From Mya arenaria (taxonomy: Eukaryota > Mollusca > Bivalvia > Myida > Myidae), in the NCBI RefSeq assembly GCF_026914265.1, contig NC_069126.1:42612522-42676521 (forward strand): a stretch of DNA of 64,000 bases, written 5' to 3'. Both the position numbers and the translations under genes were made by a program. Every line of letters begins with the position of its first letter. The stretch's first letter is position 1. This document shows positions 55,901 through 63,306 of the stretch, piece by piece. Under the pieces are notes generated by a model, which saw nothing but the letters and a program-made list of their open reading frames with translations, was not told the origin of the DNA and searched no databases.

Positions 55901-58579
55901 AGATGCAATCCTTAGCAGAAATATCAATTTGACGGAATTTTATAGAACGATGCATCTCTGAAATATAGGCTTTGAAATATTTCCATATCATTTCTGTCAA
56001 AGAATTATTTAAAAAATAACGTTACTTACTTGTTTGACCCGTGGTAACCTATGTGAAAACCGCTTTAAGTCTCATGATTCCTCGCCCCGACGGTACTTGT
56101 CAGATAATTTCTTTATTATTTTACGATTCTTGATAATTTCATTTCAATGGTGTGAGAGTTTAATTATACTTGCACACGGGGCTTCCATTTAACGTCCCTT
56201 CCTGAAGAATATGAGTATTTAGTGGTGCGGCGGGCAATCAAACATGCAAGCCCTGGATTAACGGGCAAGTAAGTTATCATTTGACCATGGATCCGAAACT
56301 TCATTCAAATAGTTCACGCTGCTTTCTTTTTTAGGCCCTCTACTTGATATGGACGGACCCGGAAGCGTATTTTACATGATTCGAGCTAGGGAGAAATCCC
56401 GACTAAGGCTGCAGCAACACCGGAAGGACCGCCAGGAAGCCCGAAAAAACAACCATTTTAACGCTCACCTCCATTCCATTCGTCTTCCACAATCCCTTTT
56501 AATGGCCGCCCAAATTGCAATTGAAAACGAGGCCGGAAATGACCCTCATTTTGACTTGCCTGAAATATCTTTACCTCCTCCTTCGACACGCATTGAGGTT
56601 GCGAAACGTCCTCAAAACAGTGAAATTGACGTAGTTGCGAGTCAAAACAGAGCCGAGTTGGAAATAATTCCCGACCCAAAAGGCGACGGTGACAAAATTA
56701 ACGAAAATGGTGACATTGTGAAAGAAAAAGCTCAGGAAAATGTTGACCTGCTTCCAGAATCATTGCTCAGGTCATTCAGGCGCATTCAGAGTGCAACAAA
56801 GAGTACTTCCAGTCGTTCAGTTGACCATGATCAGAAAAATGGTACGGTAGAAATAAAGCACGAACACAGAATTCGATCGTTACCGTCCTCACCTAGGCTA
56901 AGAATAGAACGGTGTAAAACTGAAACGAAGTTGCAAAGGTTGGAAACCAAGGTGGAAGAATGGTTGAAGAAAGATAACCCTAAGGCATCCGCACACGTAT
57001 CAAAATTAAGGAGAATACAGCTGGAGGTAAAGCACCTATACGCTTATCATATCCTCTGTTGTTTTTTTATCAAATAATATTTTTTCTTTCGAATTCTTGT
57101 CTCCGCATATGTGTTTTATGCATGGGACTTCTAATTCTGATCAATTGTTTTCATGTCAACGAGGTTTGTATATGTATGAAACTTGTTCCTTTCAGCAGAA
57201 AGTCTTATCAGGTATTTAATGTGTGAATAGTTGGTCTAACGACTCGGATGAGGTAACGATTTGCAGTGATTAAAATTGTGTGTTTTTGTGAACATGAAGG
57301 AAATAACAAGAACTAATTACAGTGTATGATCATTTGTTTGTATTGTTACTAACATTTTGTGTGCTATTTTCGGCGAACAACTTCGGAATATCCGCGTTTT
57401 CAGTCATGGCTGAAGCCTTTGAAAGGGAAGCAACCTTTATTGACATTAGAAAAATGTGAGTCATAGGTAGCTCCCCTTTAAAAAGCTTCATCCATAACAT
57501 TAGATTTTGTGTATGAAACAAACGTTGTATTTTTATATGTAGATGGAACTTTGAGGTTAATAGTGATTTTAACAATTTCTCATCACAAACTCATCACTTT
57601 AGAATAGAAGTATTGGTTTAACACGGTATAAGTGTTAGAAAAAGTGATAACTTTCCAATATTTTCGAATACAAGCGTAGCTGAGTTATTGTCATTACTCA
57701 GGGAGTCATGGGTAGCTTCCCTTTGAAAAGTTATATCCATAGCAGTATATTATGTATAAGAAACAAATGGGGCGTTTATATATACTTATACAATTTTCAG
57801 GTTAACAGTTATTTAATTTAATCAATTTCTCATAAAATATCATGATTTTATAATATGAAGTATTGGTCTAACACAATGTGAGTGCAAGAACAGAAATAAC
57901 TTACCAATATTTTTGAATAAAAGCGAAGCTGAATTCCAGCCATGATTCAGGCATAAATTTCGCTATTGATTTGTCGTAAACTCCCTTGGAGCATTTAAAG
58001 CGAAATTTGGACTACCTCTTTGTATATCAACCTATTGACACCATCTCTAATTTGATAACACATACTAACGATGCAACAGTTATAATAGAACGCCTTTGGT
58101 TAAGTGACAATAAAAGTCTAAAAGTCAAATAAATCATGAGTGTCTTGGATGTATTAAATAGTTTTTATAAACAAAGAGATAACCATGTCAAATGTACTTT
58201 GACTTTTTGATTGAAGAGAACTAGAACCCGCTGTATTTTTAAATATATTCATGAATTCCATACAACTAAATACTAATCCGAATATATTCTTATCCAATTT
58301 TGATTACAAACATAAAATATTGACTTTCATTTTTTACAGGAAATGGAAACACCCCCAAAGCCTGGAAATAAAATCGTAGTAAGACGACGGTCAAGAGGAG
58401 TGCGCAATGATAAGACTACGCATACCGGAATCGGAAGTTCAGAATTTACCGGAAGTGCACTATTTCCCGAAAAATCGTTTTTTTCGCCGCAAAGGTCAAA
58501 CACAAATGTGACTTCTTTTGCTAATTCAAACAAAGAAGATCGATCGCTTGACAGATTTAAAATACTCCTCACCAACTAG
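30766..58579 (+). CDS. CNBD2: CNBD2-like protein with two cyclic-nucleotide-binding domains, nine coding exons
   Basis: Exons 30766-30895, 50041-50128, 50630-50793, 51421-51730, 52661-52747, 54594-54727, 55348-55677, 56335-57026 and 58340-58579 join in phase at every GT-AG junction to give 724 residues. The start EIQDLLPWLRKKSKLFSTLK and the following DDVIIKQGEIGDCFYIILAGKISIFI are typical of cyclic nucleotide-binding domain protein 2, a cAMP-binding sperm protein in mammals (CRIS). CNB domain 1 (about 45-165) has a phosphate-binding cassette with FGEVAL (133-138) and Arg145. CNB domain 2 (about 205-345) contains VKQGDQVNNIYFIISGQVEI but its cassette LGEVEVLMDMDTYMTT lacks the Arg, so it probably does not bind cyclic nucleotide. 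The tail from about 415 is basic/hydrophilic. Family assignment is firm; a role in sperm is inferred from mammals. Confidence 0.93.
31962..32153. mobile_element. CAGTCAAACCCCGTTGGC MITE with TA target
   Basis: The left end CAGTCAAACCCCGTTGGCTC is mirrored by GAGCCAACGGGGTTCGACTG; both are flanked by TA. CTCGTTGGCTCGAATTC is repeated three times near the left end. A TA target suggests a Tc1/mariner-type origin. Confidence 0.85.
32865..33192. mobile_element. Inverted-repeat element with CTCGGCC ends, copy 3
   Basis: Left end CATTCGGAACACCTCGGCCA; right end CATCCGAGGTTGTTTTCAAT and a diverged terminus ATGACCGAGGTAATCCGACTG. The interior shares CTTTACTCTTGGGAATC with copy 2. Confidence 0.85.
34068..34384. 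mobile_element. Harbinger-like MITE, copy 2 (317 bp)
   Basis: TGCACCAGTCAATTGTAACC at the left and GTGACTGGTGCA at the right, with TAA duplicated on both sides (34065-34067, 34385-34387). The interior is inverted relative to copy 1. Confidence 0.88.
35270..35412. repeat. AATCCGATTAGCTACATCG dispersed repeat, partial
   Basis: Shares AATCCGATTAGCTACATCG and TTCTTA with 53680-53820, 55108-55205 and 62825-62969. Ends are not clear here. Confidence 0.6.
36350..36712. repeat. Dispersed 360-bp repeat, copy 1
   Basis: Shares CAAAAAGGAT, GTTCTTATGAAGGATACCGA, CAGTAAATCTTTTAGCA and TTGAATAAGAGCGTCACTTT with 53175-53545. Ends are weakly inverted (GTGACGCTCTTATTC versus GCACTCAGATAAG in the sister copy), so it may be another MITE. 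Confidence 0.7.
37013..37327. repeat. Direct duplication flanking a MITE, left copy
   Basis: AATTAAGCATACTTCTTAACA to ACCTTGCTTCAGTTTGT is repeated at 37682-37990 with moderate divergence. The TTAA MITE at 37332-37677 sits exactly between the two copies. Confidence 0.85.
37332..37677. mobile_element. Foldback MITE, TTAA-target family, copy 2
   Basis: Ends AGCTGCACTCTCACAG and the inverse, flanked by TTAA (37328-37331, 37678-37681). Confidence 0.9.
37682..37990. repeat. Direct duplication flanking a MITE, right copy
   Basis: Counterpart of 37013-37327, sharing TTTTTCGCTTTGCTGCAGCA and GTATTCCGCCTCCTACCCCA. Confidence 0.85.
38345..39195. repeat. 29-bp tandem minisatellite (about 29 units)
   Basis: Unit AGAAAACGACAGTAGCATG then ATACGGGATC, with variants ATACGGGATA, CACTAG for CAGTAG and GATCATTAAACG. 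29 is not a multiple of 3 and the minus strand lacks stops over long runs, giving 29-residue cyclic pseudo-ORFs. Confidence 0.93.
39735..40215. repeat. About 86-bp tandem repeat, five degenerate units
   Basis: Each unit carries TGTGTAAAATGCGGATCACC, a GAAAGCG and ACAGGGCAGAATGCACTAAA. One unit is split by a 59-bp insertion at about 40040-40098. Confidence 0.85.
40040..40098. mobile_element. 59-bp insertion with TTTGAT-type tail in the 86-bp array
   Basis: TAATGATTTCTCTG to GGTTTGATTTGATTTG interrupts GAAAGCG/GTATCCGAC of the tandem unit. The A/T-rich, short-repeat end suggests a retroposed fragment; no target duplication is clear. Confidence 0.5.
40506..40925. repeat. (ATC)n microsatellite with ACC interruptions
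   Basis: About 420 bp of ATC triplets with ACC/AACC tracts at 40664-40720 and 40778-40810. Read in other frames it gives poly-Asp, poly-Met or poly-Ser, none of which is a gene. Confidence 0.97.
41876..41977. mobile_element. Harbinger-like MITE, copy 3 (102-bp deletion derivative)
   Basis: Both termini are intact (TGCACCAGTCAATTGTAACC and the inverse) with a TTA duplication at 41873-41875 and 41978-41980, but about 220 bp of interior is missing. Confidence 0.88.
42362..42520. mobile_element. CAGTTGAACCCCGTTGGC MITE, copy with decayed right end
   Basis: TA|CAGTTGAACCCCGTTGGCTC at the left; the right end CCAGCCAACGAGGTATGAC is a diverged inverse. Confidence 0.75.
42573..42927. mobile_element. 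Foldback MITE, TTAA-target family, copy 3
   Basis: AGCTGCACTCTCACAGAT to CTGTGAGAGTGCAGCT; TTAA on the left, ATAA (one substitution) on the right. Confidence 0.9.
43331..43425. mobile_element. CTCGGCC-end element, left fragment
   Basis: AATCGGAACTCCTCGGCCAT, GCGAAAACAACC and GGATGTATATGGACAGTTTA match the left ends of 25417 and 32865; no right end follows. Confidence 0.7.
43691..44176. mobile_element. 486-bp palindromic MITE, copy 1
   Basis: Starts CAGTGTGTGTATACCACGTG and ends CACGTGGTATACACACACTA, with ATCGC duplicated at 43686-43690 and 44177-44181. The halves are complementary along the whole length (e.g. ACCATTTTAAATGAAAC versus GTTTCATTTAAAATGGT). Sister copy at 59051-59538. Confidence 0.9.
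45441..45791. mobile_element. Foldback MITE, TTAA-target family, copy 4
   Basis: AGCTGCACTCTCACAGATTG to CAATCTGTGAGAGTGCAGCT with TTAA on both sides. Confidence 0.92.
46019..46128. repeat. Short inverted repeat with TATGGAAGCG arms
   Basis: CTACGTATGGAAGCGTATAT is mirrored by ACGCGCTTCCATAGATACGT, about 110 bp overall. Confidence 0.7.
46545..46712. repeat. Inverted repeat related to 11055-11182
   Basis: Contains ACTTCGAGATAACGAAC and TTCGATATAACC between imperfect ends AAACTCACTATATGG and CATAGCGAGTTT. Confidence 0.55.
47405..48015. repeat. TTTTTTAACTTMAGTCAG tandem array, three unit types
   Basis: Units of 18-20 bp read TTTTTTAACTTCAGTCAG or TTTTTTAACTTAAGTCAG; a shorter type TTTTTTAACAGTCAG lacks TTC/A. 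The three types alternate irregularly over about 600 bp. Confidence 0.92.
48040..48665. repeat. About 125-bp tandem repeat, 4.5 units
   Basis: GGAAAACGCCTTAAGATGTA recurs at 48141, 48268, 48391, 48517 and 48641 (spacing 123-127 bp), with GCAAAAGTACGAACTTTTTG and TATGTCTTATATAACTT in every unit. It directly follows the TTTTTTAACTT array. Confidence 0.92.
49630..49765 (-). mobile_element. tRNA-derived SINE, family 1, truncated copy
   Basis: Minus-strand body GTGAGTTTAGTAAGTGGTCA, TCAAGCCGGACAAGTGGG, GGTACTCCGGTTTCCCC and CAACGAGAAG; the tRNA-like head is absent. Confidence 0.75.
50041..50128 (+). CDS. CNBD2: CNBD2-like gene, exon 2
   Basis: Acceptor GTGTATTTTCAG|A, donor GATTG|GTAAGG. Encodes YLKDIVRSCSVGKYKRDDVI and IKQGEIGD, the first beta strands of CNB domain 1. 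Confidence 0.92.
50630..50793 (+). CDS. CNBD2: CNBD2-like gene, exon 3
   Basis: Acceptor TATATTTGCAG|T, donor CTTG|GTAAGG. Encodes CFYIILAGKISIFI and a long charged insert (NKDRDGGNDGEEKDAFG...) before the phosphate-binding cassette. Confidence 0.92.
51421..51730 (+). CDS. CNBD2: CNBD2-like gene, exon 4 (phosphate-binding cassette 1)
   Basis: Acceptor CTATTTTTCAG|G, donor AATCAG|GTAAGA. Encodes FPFGEVALVSDDAIRTATI with Glu135 and Arg145, the closing strands of CNB domain 1, the linker helix and the start of CNB domain 2 (VLVKQGDQVNNIYFII). A CAA/GAC microsatellite (51327-51390) precedes the acceptor. Confidence 0.95.
52661..52747 (+). CDS. CNBD2: CNBD2-like gene, exon 5
   Basis: Acceptor GTTTTTTTTCAG|T, donor AGAAAA|GTAAGA. 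Encodes SGQVEIRADTSQHPTQYPKL and LYKLLEDERE-type sequence, part of CNB domain 2. Confidence 0.9.
53175..53545. repeat. Dispersed 360-bp repeat, copy 2
   Basis: In intron 5 of the CNBD2-like gene. Shares GTTCTTATAAAGGATACCGA, CACAGTAAATCTTTTAGCA and TTGAATAAGAGTGTCACTTT with 36350-36712. Confidence 0.72.
53680..53820. mobile_element. TGGTATTCAA-end MITE, copy 1
   Basis: Left end TGGTATTCAATAT and right end ATATCGAATACCA are inverse; the body has CAATCCGATTAGCTACATCG. Intron 5 of the CNBD2-like gene. Confidence 0.8.
53916..54180. mobile_element. Foldback MITE, TTAA-target family, copy 5 (internally deleted)
   Basis: AGCTGCACTCTCACAG to CTGTGAGAGTGCAGCT, TTAA on both sides; about 85 bp shorter than the others because the centre of the palindrome is missing. 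Confidence 0.9.
54594..54727 (+). CDS. CNBD2: CNBD2-like gene, exon 6
   Basis: Acceptor GATGTTTTCAG|A, donor CTTTAG|GTAAGA. Encodes a very basic insert (LIKQKRHKKQHETE, PSLKKKESTIRKHK) inside CNB domain 2 and then CFLGMNESL. The insert enlarges the loop before the second cassette. Confidence 0.88.
55036..55205. repeat. Diverged TGGTATTCAA-type element
   Basis: Contains CATACATCATTGAC, TAGGTCCGTTGTTAATAG and CAATCCGATTAGCTACATCC like 53680-53820, with a decayed right end (ACACACCAC). Intron 6. Confidence 0.6.
55348..55677 (+). CDS. CNBD2: CNBD2-like gene, exon 7 (degenerate cassette 2)
   Basis: Acceptor TATTGTTTTAG|G, donor CCAGG|GTAAGG. Encodes GEVEVLMDMDTYMTTAVC followed by TEVIVLEMKHYERLF and a C-terminal helical stretch. 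Thr318 stands where the binding Arg would be. Confidence 0.92.
56155..56290 (-). mobile_element. tRNA-derived SINE, family 2, copy 2
   Basis: Minus-strand GGAAGGGACGTTAAATGGAA and GCCCCGTGTGCAAG match 13228-13400. It ends about 45 bp before the exon 8 acceptor. Confidence 0.7.
56335..57026 (+). CDS. CNBD2: CNBD2-like gene, exon 8
   Basis: Acceptor TTTCTTTTTTAG|G, donor CTGGAG|GTAAAG (phase 0). Encodes PLLDMDGPGSVFYMIRAREK, basic QQHRKDRQEARKNN, then a long hydrophilic low-conservation region ending ETKVEEWLKKDNPKASAHVS. Confidence 0.9.
57420..57950. repeat. Tandem duplication (2 x about 255 bp) in intron 8
   Basis: GGGAAGCAACCTTTATTGAC... with GTCATAGGTAGCTCCCCTTT is followed by a second copy with GTCATGGGTAGCTTCCCTTT; both contain AAGTATTGGTTTAACACGG-like and CCAATATTTTCGAATA-like blocks. 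Confidence 0.8.
58340..58579 (+). CDS. CNBD2: CNBD2-like gene, terminal exon 9
   Basis: Acceptor CATTTTTTACAG|G. Encodes a basic, Ser-rich tail (KIVVRRRSRGVRND..., FKILLTN) ending at TAG. Phase 0 matches exon 8. Confidence 0.85.
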   Translation, partial: EMETPPKPGNKIVVRRRSRGVRNDKTTHTGIGSSEFTGSALFPEKSFFSPQRSNTNVTSFANSNKEDRSLDRFKILLTN

Positions 58580-58877
58580 AAATTATTTAAATGATCATTG
58601 ATTTCGAAAAAGGTTGAGTATTCTGCTTCCTGTGTGTATTAAGAAAACAATTTCTACAAAATGCCAAAATATGTGTGATATTTTTGTTCTACTTACATAA
58701 TTATCATTAATCATTAACCTAATAATCATTTTAAATACAAATTGCTTCGTAGATTGTATTCAAAGTAGTTTTATTTACAAGTCATGTTGTTGTTTTTAAA
58801 ATTTCGTATCGAACTACTTTTAAATATATATATATATACCTTTTATTATTCACATTTTAAAATGTACTGACATTGAA

Positions 58878-58888
58878 AATAAAATAAA
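58878..58888 (+). terminator. Polyadenylation signals of the CNBD2-like gene
   Basis: Two overlapping AATAAA hexamers (58878 and 58883), about 300 bp after the stop. Confidence 0.7.
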
Positions 58889-59050
58889 GCAGCTAGTTTT
58901 TATGTTATGTATTTATTTTCACCGAAATCTTAAATTGATAACTTGTAATAAATAAAAACAATTATGTACAATGAACGAACACTATTGGAGCAAGTTATTT
59001 TTTCCAATTATGTTCTTTCATAAATTTTAACGCTTGAATTGAGTAATGTA

Positions 59051-59538
59051 CAGTGTGTGTATACCACGTGATAAATGACGTCATACATGCTACGTCGGAA
59101 GGCAAAAAATGCTTAAAATGAAGACTTAAATCAAAGATAACTTTTCATTCACAACACTTTTTTGAATGAAACAAAGGGCAGTCTATGCCGCTTAAAGAGC
59201 CCCGCATTTGTTTTATTACCAATTTGATGAGGTCATTAGTTTCTTCAAACACTTAGACATACCTGTTTCCAAAATAATGTTTTGACAGTGCTCCGTCAGA
59301 CGGCACATTATGAAATGTTTTGTCGAAGTGTTTTAAGAAACTAAACTCTTAATCAAATTCTGGTAAAAGACTGAAGGTGGGGCTCCGTAAATAGCGTAGA
59401 CTGCGCTATGTTTCATTTAAAATGGTGAAGAAATAGTGAAGTTATCTTTGTTTAAAGTTGTTGTTTTTTCAAATCAAAATATTGCCTTCCGACGTACCAT
59501 TTAAAAGGCATTTTATCACGTGGTATAAACACACACTG
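59051..59538. mobile_element. 488-bp palindromic MITE, copy 2
   Basis: CAGTGTGTGTATACCACGTG to CACGTGGTATAAACACACACTG with ATGTA duplicated at 59046-59050 and 59539-59543. The central part is inverted relative to copy 1 (43691-44176). Confidence 0.9.
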
Positions 59539-59932
59539 ATGTATGGACGGTCAAAAATGATAACGAACAACTGATATATCATACTGGTATATTGACAGAT
59601 TTTTTTGCAATTCCCTGAATTGTCTGATAATACACATGGAAGGTGTTCATTAAAGACAAATAGTTAAACTTCAACTTATATTCCTTTGGCAATTAGCAGT
59701 TGTTGTATTTGCGTTTCAATTTTATGTTAAGAAGTGATTTTATTTTCGGCCTATTTTTTGTCCGTAGCTATGAAATGTGTTAACCTATCGGGTCATTCTA
59801 TATACAGCATGGGTAAGAAAGAAATACTGTAAGTATTTTTTTAAATGAAAGTAAGTATTTAAATCACAATTCTGGAAATAAATAATAAACTTGTGGTGTA
59901 TATTTAAGTAATCAAATATGAATTGCGTTATT

Positions 59933-60040
59933 GGTGTTATTGTCAGGGATATGAACGCAGTTAGGCTGGTTAAAATATGCGCGGAGTTCTCCAACTACTT
60001 TAACCAGCCCAACTGCGTTCATACCCAGATAATGACACCA
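59933..60040. repeat. Strong hairpin (about 40-bp arms, 24-bp loop)
   Basis: GGTGTTATTGTCAGGGATAT, GAACGCAGTTAGGCTGGTTA is mirrored by TAACCAGCCCAACTGCGTTC and ATACCCAGATAATGACACC. Between the convergent CNBD2-like and nucleoside hydrolase genes. Confidence 0.85.
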
Positions 60041-60369
60041 TTTATTCCTTAAATATCCCTGGATATTGTTGTTCAATAAACTCCCCTTTGTGCGTCAAAC
60101 ATACAGTGTGTACATAATGTTCACTGTTAGATGGAGAGTGTCCATGATCATAATTGTGACACATTTGTTAGGCCATGATGAAGTCTATTTGTACTAGGGG
60201 TGATCGGGAAGTTCGTAGACTGTTCGTAAACTATGATTTACATCTTCCAGTAAGCGTGCAGTTGAAATACAAAAACATTTTGTATATTTTTCATTGATTA
60301 AAGAAATATTGTAGGATAAATCAACACTGATAACTTAAAGTTTGTATCAGTGAAAGGTGAAATACAGCT

Positions 60370-60845
60370 TCTGCATGAGACTGTCATAATTTGTAATATG
60401 AACAAAGATATTTGTTTTTAACCGAGTTGGGTTCAGAAAAATGAATTTTAAGATTTAAAACAAAAGACAAATCATGTCCTGCGATTTTTTTCCTTGTTAA
60501 TAAATAGGACATATATTTATAATCAAACCAAACCCACGCACACTTATGTAACAACCAACTAGTTATCACTTCTAACTTTTTGAAGCCCTGATTAAGTCTG
60601 TTTGTATATTAACATATCAAATCGTCATAGGCAATAACTGTCCATTGCTTTATAAAAATAGATATTAGGTATCAACTGCTGTAATGTGAGATTGTCCTAA
60701 CTTTTTATAAGAACAGAAATATTAGCCTTTACCTAATTATGTTCAGATAAAATGAATTCTCTGATTAAAAACAAAGACGAGACGCCTCAAATGATTGGCC
60801 AATCATGTCTTTTGATGTGTGTTCTTGTCTTTAAATAGGTCTTCT
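60370..60845. repeat. Diverged direct duplication at the 3' end of the nucleoside hydrolase gene
   Basis: TGTAATGTGAGATTGTC... CAATCATGTCTTTTGAT...AAATAGGTC (about 60680-60845) resembles GCATGAGACTGTCATAA... CAAATCATGTCCTGCGAT...AAATAGGAC (about 60370-60510). The second part overlaps the predicted end of the hydrolase. Confidence 0.55.
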
Positions 60846-60906
60846 AACATTCCTTCAAATAAATCTTGGTTTATTTTTGTTACAACGCGTACATTGCTGG
60901 GTCTTT

Positions 60907-61152
60907 TCAGGGCTTTTGCCAGTCCACGACCATTTGTCCCGTGGTGTATTGTCCTTTAAGTTCCACAGTTGCGTATACGTCACAGCAGGTTTTGATGACG
61001 TCGGGCCAAAGAAAGCAGGATATGATGAACACATCCGCGGATATGAACGTTGTCCACTTTTGTTTCTGAGCGTATTCACATGACTTCTTTTCGATTGACG
61101 AAAGAAATTTGCAAACATCCCCGCCTTTGTCACGAAGGTTGAAATAACACTC
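60907..61152 (-). CDS. Nucleoside hydrolase last exon, truncated reading
   Basis: Acceptor CTGTTGTAG|G, phase 0 as required. Encodes ECYFNLRDKGGDVCKFL, WPDVIKTCCDVYATVELKG and MVVDWQKP, then TGA. The relatives' ending (RPSNVRVVTKINQDLF-like) lies one frame away directly downstream. Confidence 0.85.
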   Translation of the reverse strand, partial: ECYFNLRDKGGDVCKFLSSIEKKSCEYAQKQKWTTFISADVFIISCFLWPDVIKTCCDVYATVELKGQYTTGQMVVDWQKP

Positions 61153-61548
61153 CTACAACAGATCAAACATTGTGACACAATTCAAAACTATTTCAGTTCC
61201 CAATTCACATAGCAATTAAACTTTGGAATAATTATACAGACTATTTAAGGTGCAAAACAAAACAAGGAAAATGAAACACATTTCGAACGTTTAACTCCTA
61301 ATGAAATGCTCAGTTCTATTTTTTAAGAATGAAAATACCATTTAAAGTATTTATTACTGTATGCATTTGTACCACATACATCTAAAAAAAGATTATCTTA
61401 GCCAGCAATTGTAACCGCCAACTTCTTGAATGGAAAGAATCGTACCGTTCTCGGCTTAGATTCTTCTGTTTTGTGTTACTTCATAAATATCCGCCGAAAA
61501 GGTTTGAGATACGGTTGGCTGCCTTTAACTATATCTTAATATATTTAC

Positions 61549-61685
61549 CCATGGAATGGAATGCTCCATACAAGTCTCCCACGTGACAATGGTAATGGGC
61601 GCCTTTAGTTGATTCAAGACAACGTAAGCGGCCTCAGGATCAAAATAGAAATTAAACTCCGCGGCGACTGTAATATTCCCTTTCC
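61549..61685 (-). CDS. Nucleoside hydrolase exon 4
   Basis: Acceptor CTGTTTTAG|G, donor CCATGG|GTAAAT. Encodes [20 protein letters not shown] and [16 protein letters not shown]. Needs one base from the preceding exon, which exon 3 cannot supply. Confidence 0.88.
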
Positions 61686-62400
61686 CTAAAACAGTACAGA
61701 TATCACGTACACATTTATATGGACATACCATTATAATAAGTATTACTGACATCCTTTTATCGTTTTTTTAACGATAATGATGTTTTTTTCAATATTTCGC
61801 GATTCTAAATTGCGCGATCCTTACTGTGCTATCGCGAATACTATAGTTATAACCAAAGACTTGATACTCGTAAACTTTGTACTCTGAAGAAACTTTGATA
61901 TTTTCTCTAAAAGGGAAATAAGCCCAAGAGTATTAATTCATTTAACTGTATGTGTTTCGTTTCGTTCGTTATTTATAAAATTGTGGGTTCAGATACTTTG
62001 AAAGTAACTTATCTTTTATAGTATTTCAAGTCATTATTTAAAAAGGGCAGAGAGCTGCAGAAAAGGTAAGGGAAAACATTGTATCGGAACGAACGTAAAT
62101 CTAATTTTTTGCTGACGACCTGATTAAAGATTACCATTGAAATGGTTCCAAGCGAACTGTTAAAATACTCGTATGATTTAAATTCATTTGGCACTATTTT
62201 AAGTCTGTATGTAGTTATTATCGACTTATCTAATTAATAAGCATGCGGTCCAAACCAATGCAATATTTGATTTTCATAAGCACAGAGGTATGTGGGGGCC
62301 GGTCTCAATGAGGGCAGAGAGGTGGGACCAAAAAGGCAGGGTGAAGAACCCTTCGAAAACTGTCAAACCTAAATCCTATTACAATAGTATTATGTAATAC

Positions 62401-62441
62401 TATGTGTGTAAGGGGAGCAAGGCACACCAGAGATAACTCCC
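62401..62441 (-). CDS. Nucleoside hydrolase exon 3 (short)
   Basis: Acceptor CTATTTTCAG|G; encodes GELSLVCLAPLTHI (GPLTNI in most relatives). The proposed donor ATA|GTATTA is not strong. Reading on past it gives sequence unlike the family. Confidence 0.7.
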
Positions 62442-62824
62442 CTGAAAATAGAACGAAATAGAAATCGTACACGTAATAAGTTATAATCACAATCGCCATG
62501 ATAATCATGATGTGTATCTCATTTTCCTTACAGCAAGTTATCTTGCGCTTCTAAAATTTTAACATATCTTCTTTGAGACTTCGACTAAAATTTGGAACTC
62601 AAATTCTTTTAGTCAAAATTATTTATCTACAACAGTTTGGACAACAATATATGAACATAAACGACAACCATTCAGAGTTCGACAAACAAGCAAAGGGCAT
62701 TAGGCTGTGATATCAGATTCATTCGTAAACCTAGTCAGTGTCCAAATGTTATTAAAGTTAAATGATAAAACTGACCAGTGTTCACCGGACCCTCATACCA
62801 CTGTTAAGATACATTAATAATAAG

Positions 62825-62969
62825 GGTGGTATTCAAAATTCAACTTAAGCTGATATTGTGTTAATACAATGTTTACTTCAATTTTCGTATACAATGTTAT
62901 TTTTACCATACAATCCGATTAGCCACATCAATCCTCTTTCCAATTTTGACTAATGTTGGATACCGACCA
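62825..62969. mobile_element. GGTGGTATTCAA-end MITE, copy 2
   Basis: Left end GGTGGTATTCAAAATTCAAC, right end GTTGGATACCGACC, body CAATCCGATTAGCCACATCA. Within intron 2 of the nucleoside hydrolase gene. Confidence 0.75.
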
Positions 62970-63069
62970 GGATAAGCAAGTGTATATGGAGTTAATCAAG
63001 TATACCCAACACTATATTGCGTATTCACTGATTTATATTGTCCTTTGTGATTAAAAAAATGAGCCATAC

Positions 63070-63247
63070 CTTTATACTTCTTAGAAAGTCGTATCAGCGC
63101 GTTAACTGCGTGTTCTGATTGGATAAGACTTTTATCCGGGGCTTCAGGATCCGGTACGTCGCCCAAACCGTCCGAACCGTGGTAATAATCACTCGATTCT
63201 TTTTCGTCTCCAAGCAACGCCTCGTTACATCCGATATATACTGGAAT
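63070..63247 (-). CDS. Nucleoside hydrolase exon 2
   Basis: Acceptor CATTTGTAG|A; IPVYIGCNEALLGDEKE then YYHGSDGLGDVPDPEAP, ending LSKKYK with one base carried at AAAG|GTATGG. Confidence 0.9.
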
Positions 63248-63306
63248 CTACAAATGCAAGTCTATAAGAGGCGAATCCTTGTCCTAGTAACAACACACAT
63301 TACTAT

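Noticed and set aside
60866..61083. Plus-strand open frames opposite the nucleoside hydrolase last exon
   Set aside because: Shadows of the minus-strand exon, which has clear family motifs and splice sites.
62305..62400. Continuation of nucleoside hydrolase exon 3 to the end of its open frame
   Set aside because: Residues after LTHI do not resemble the family, so an intron start at GTATTA was preferred.
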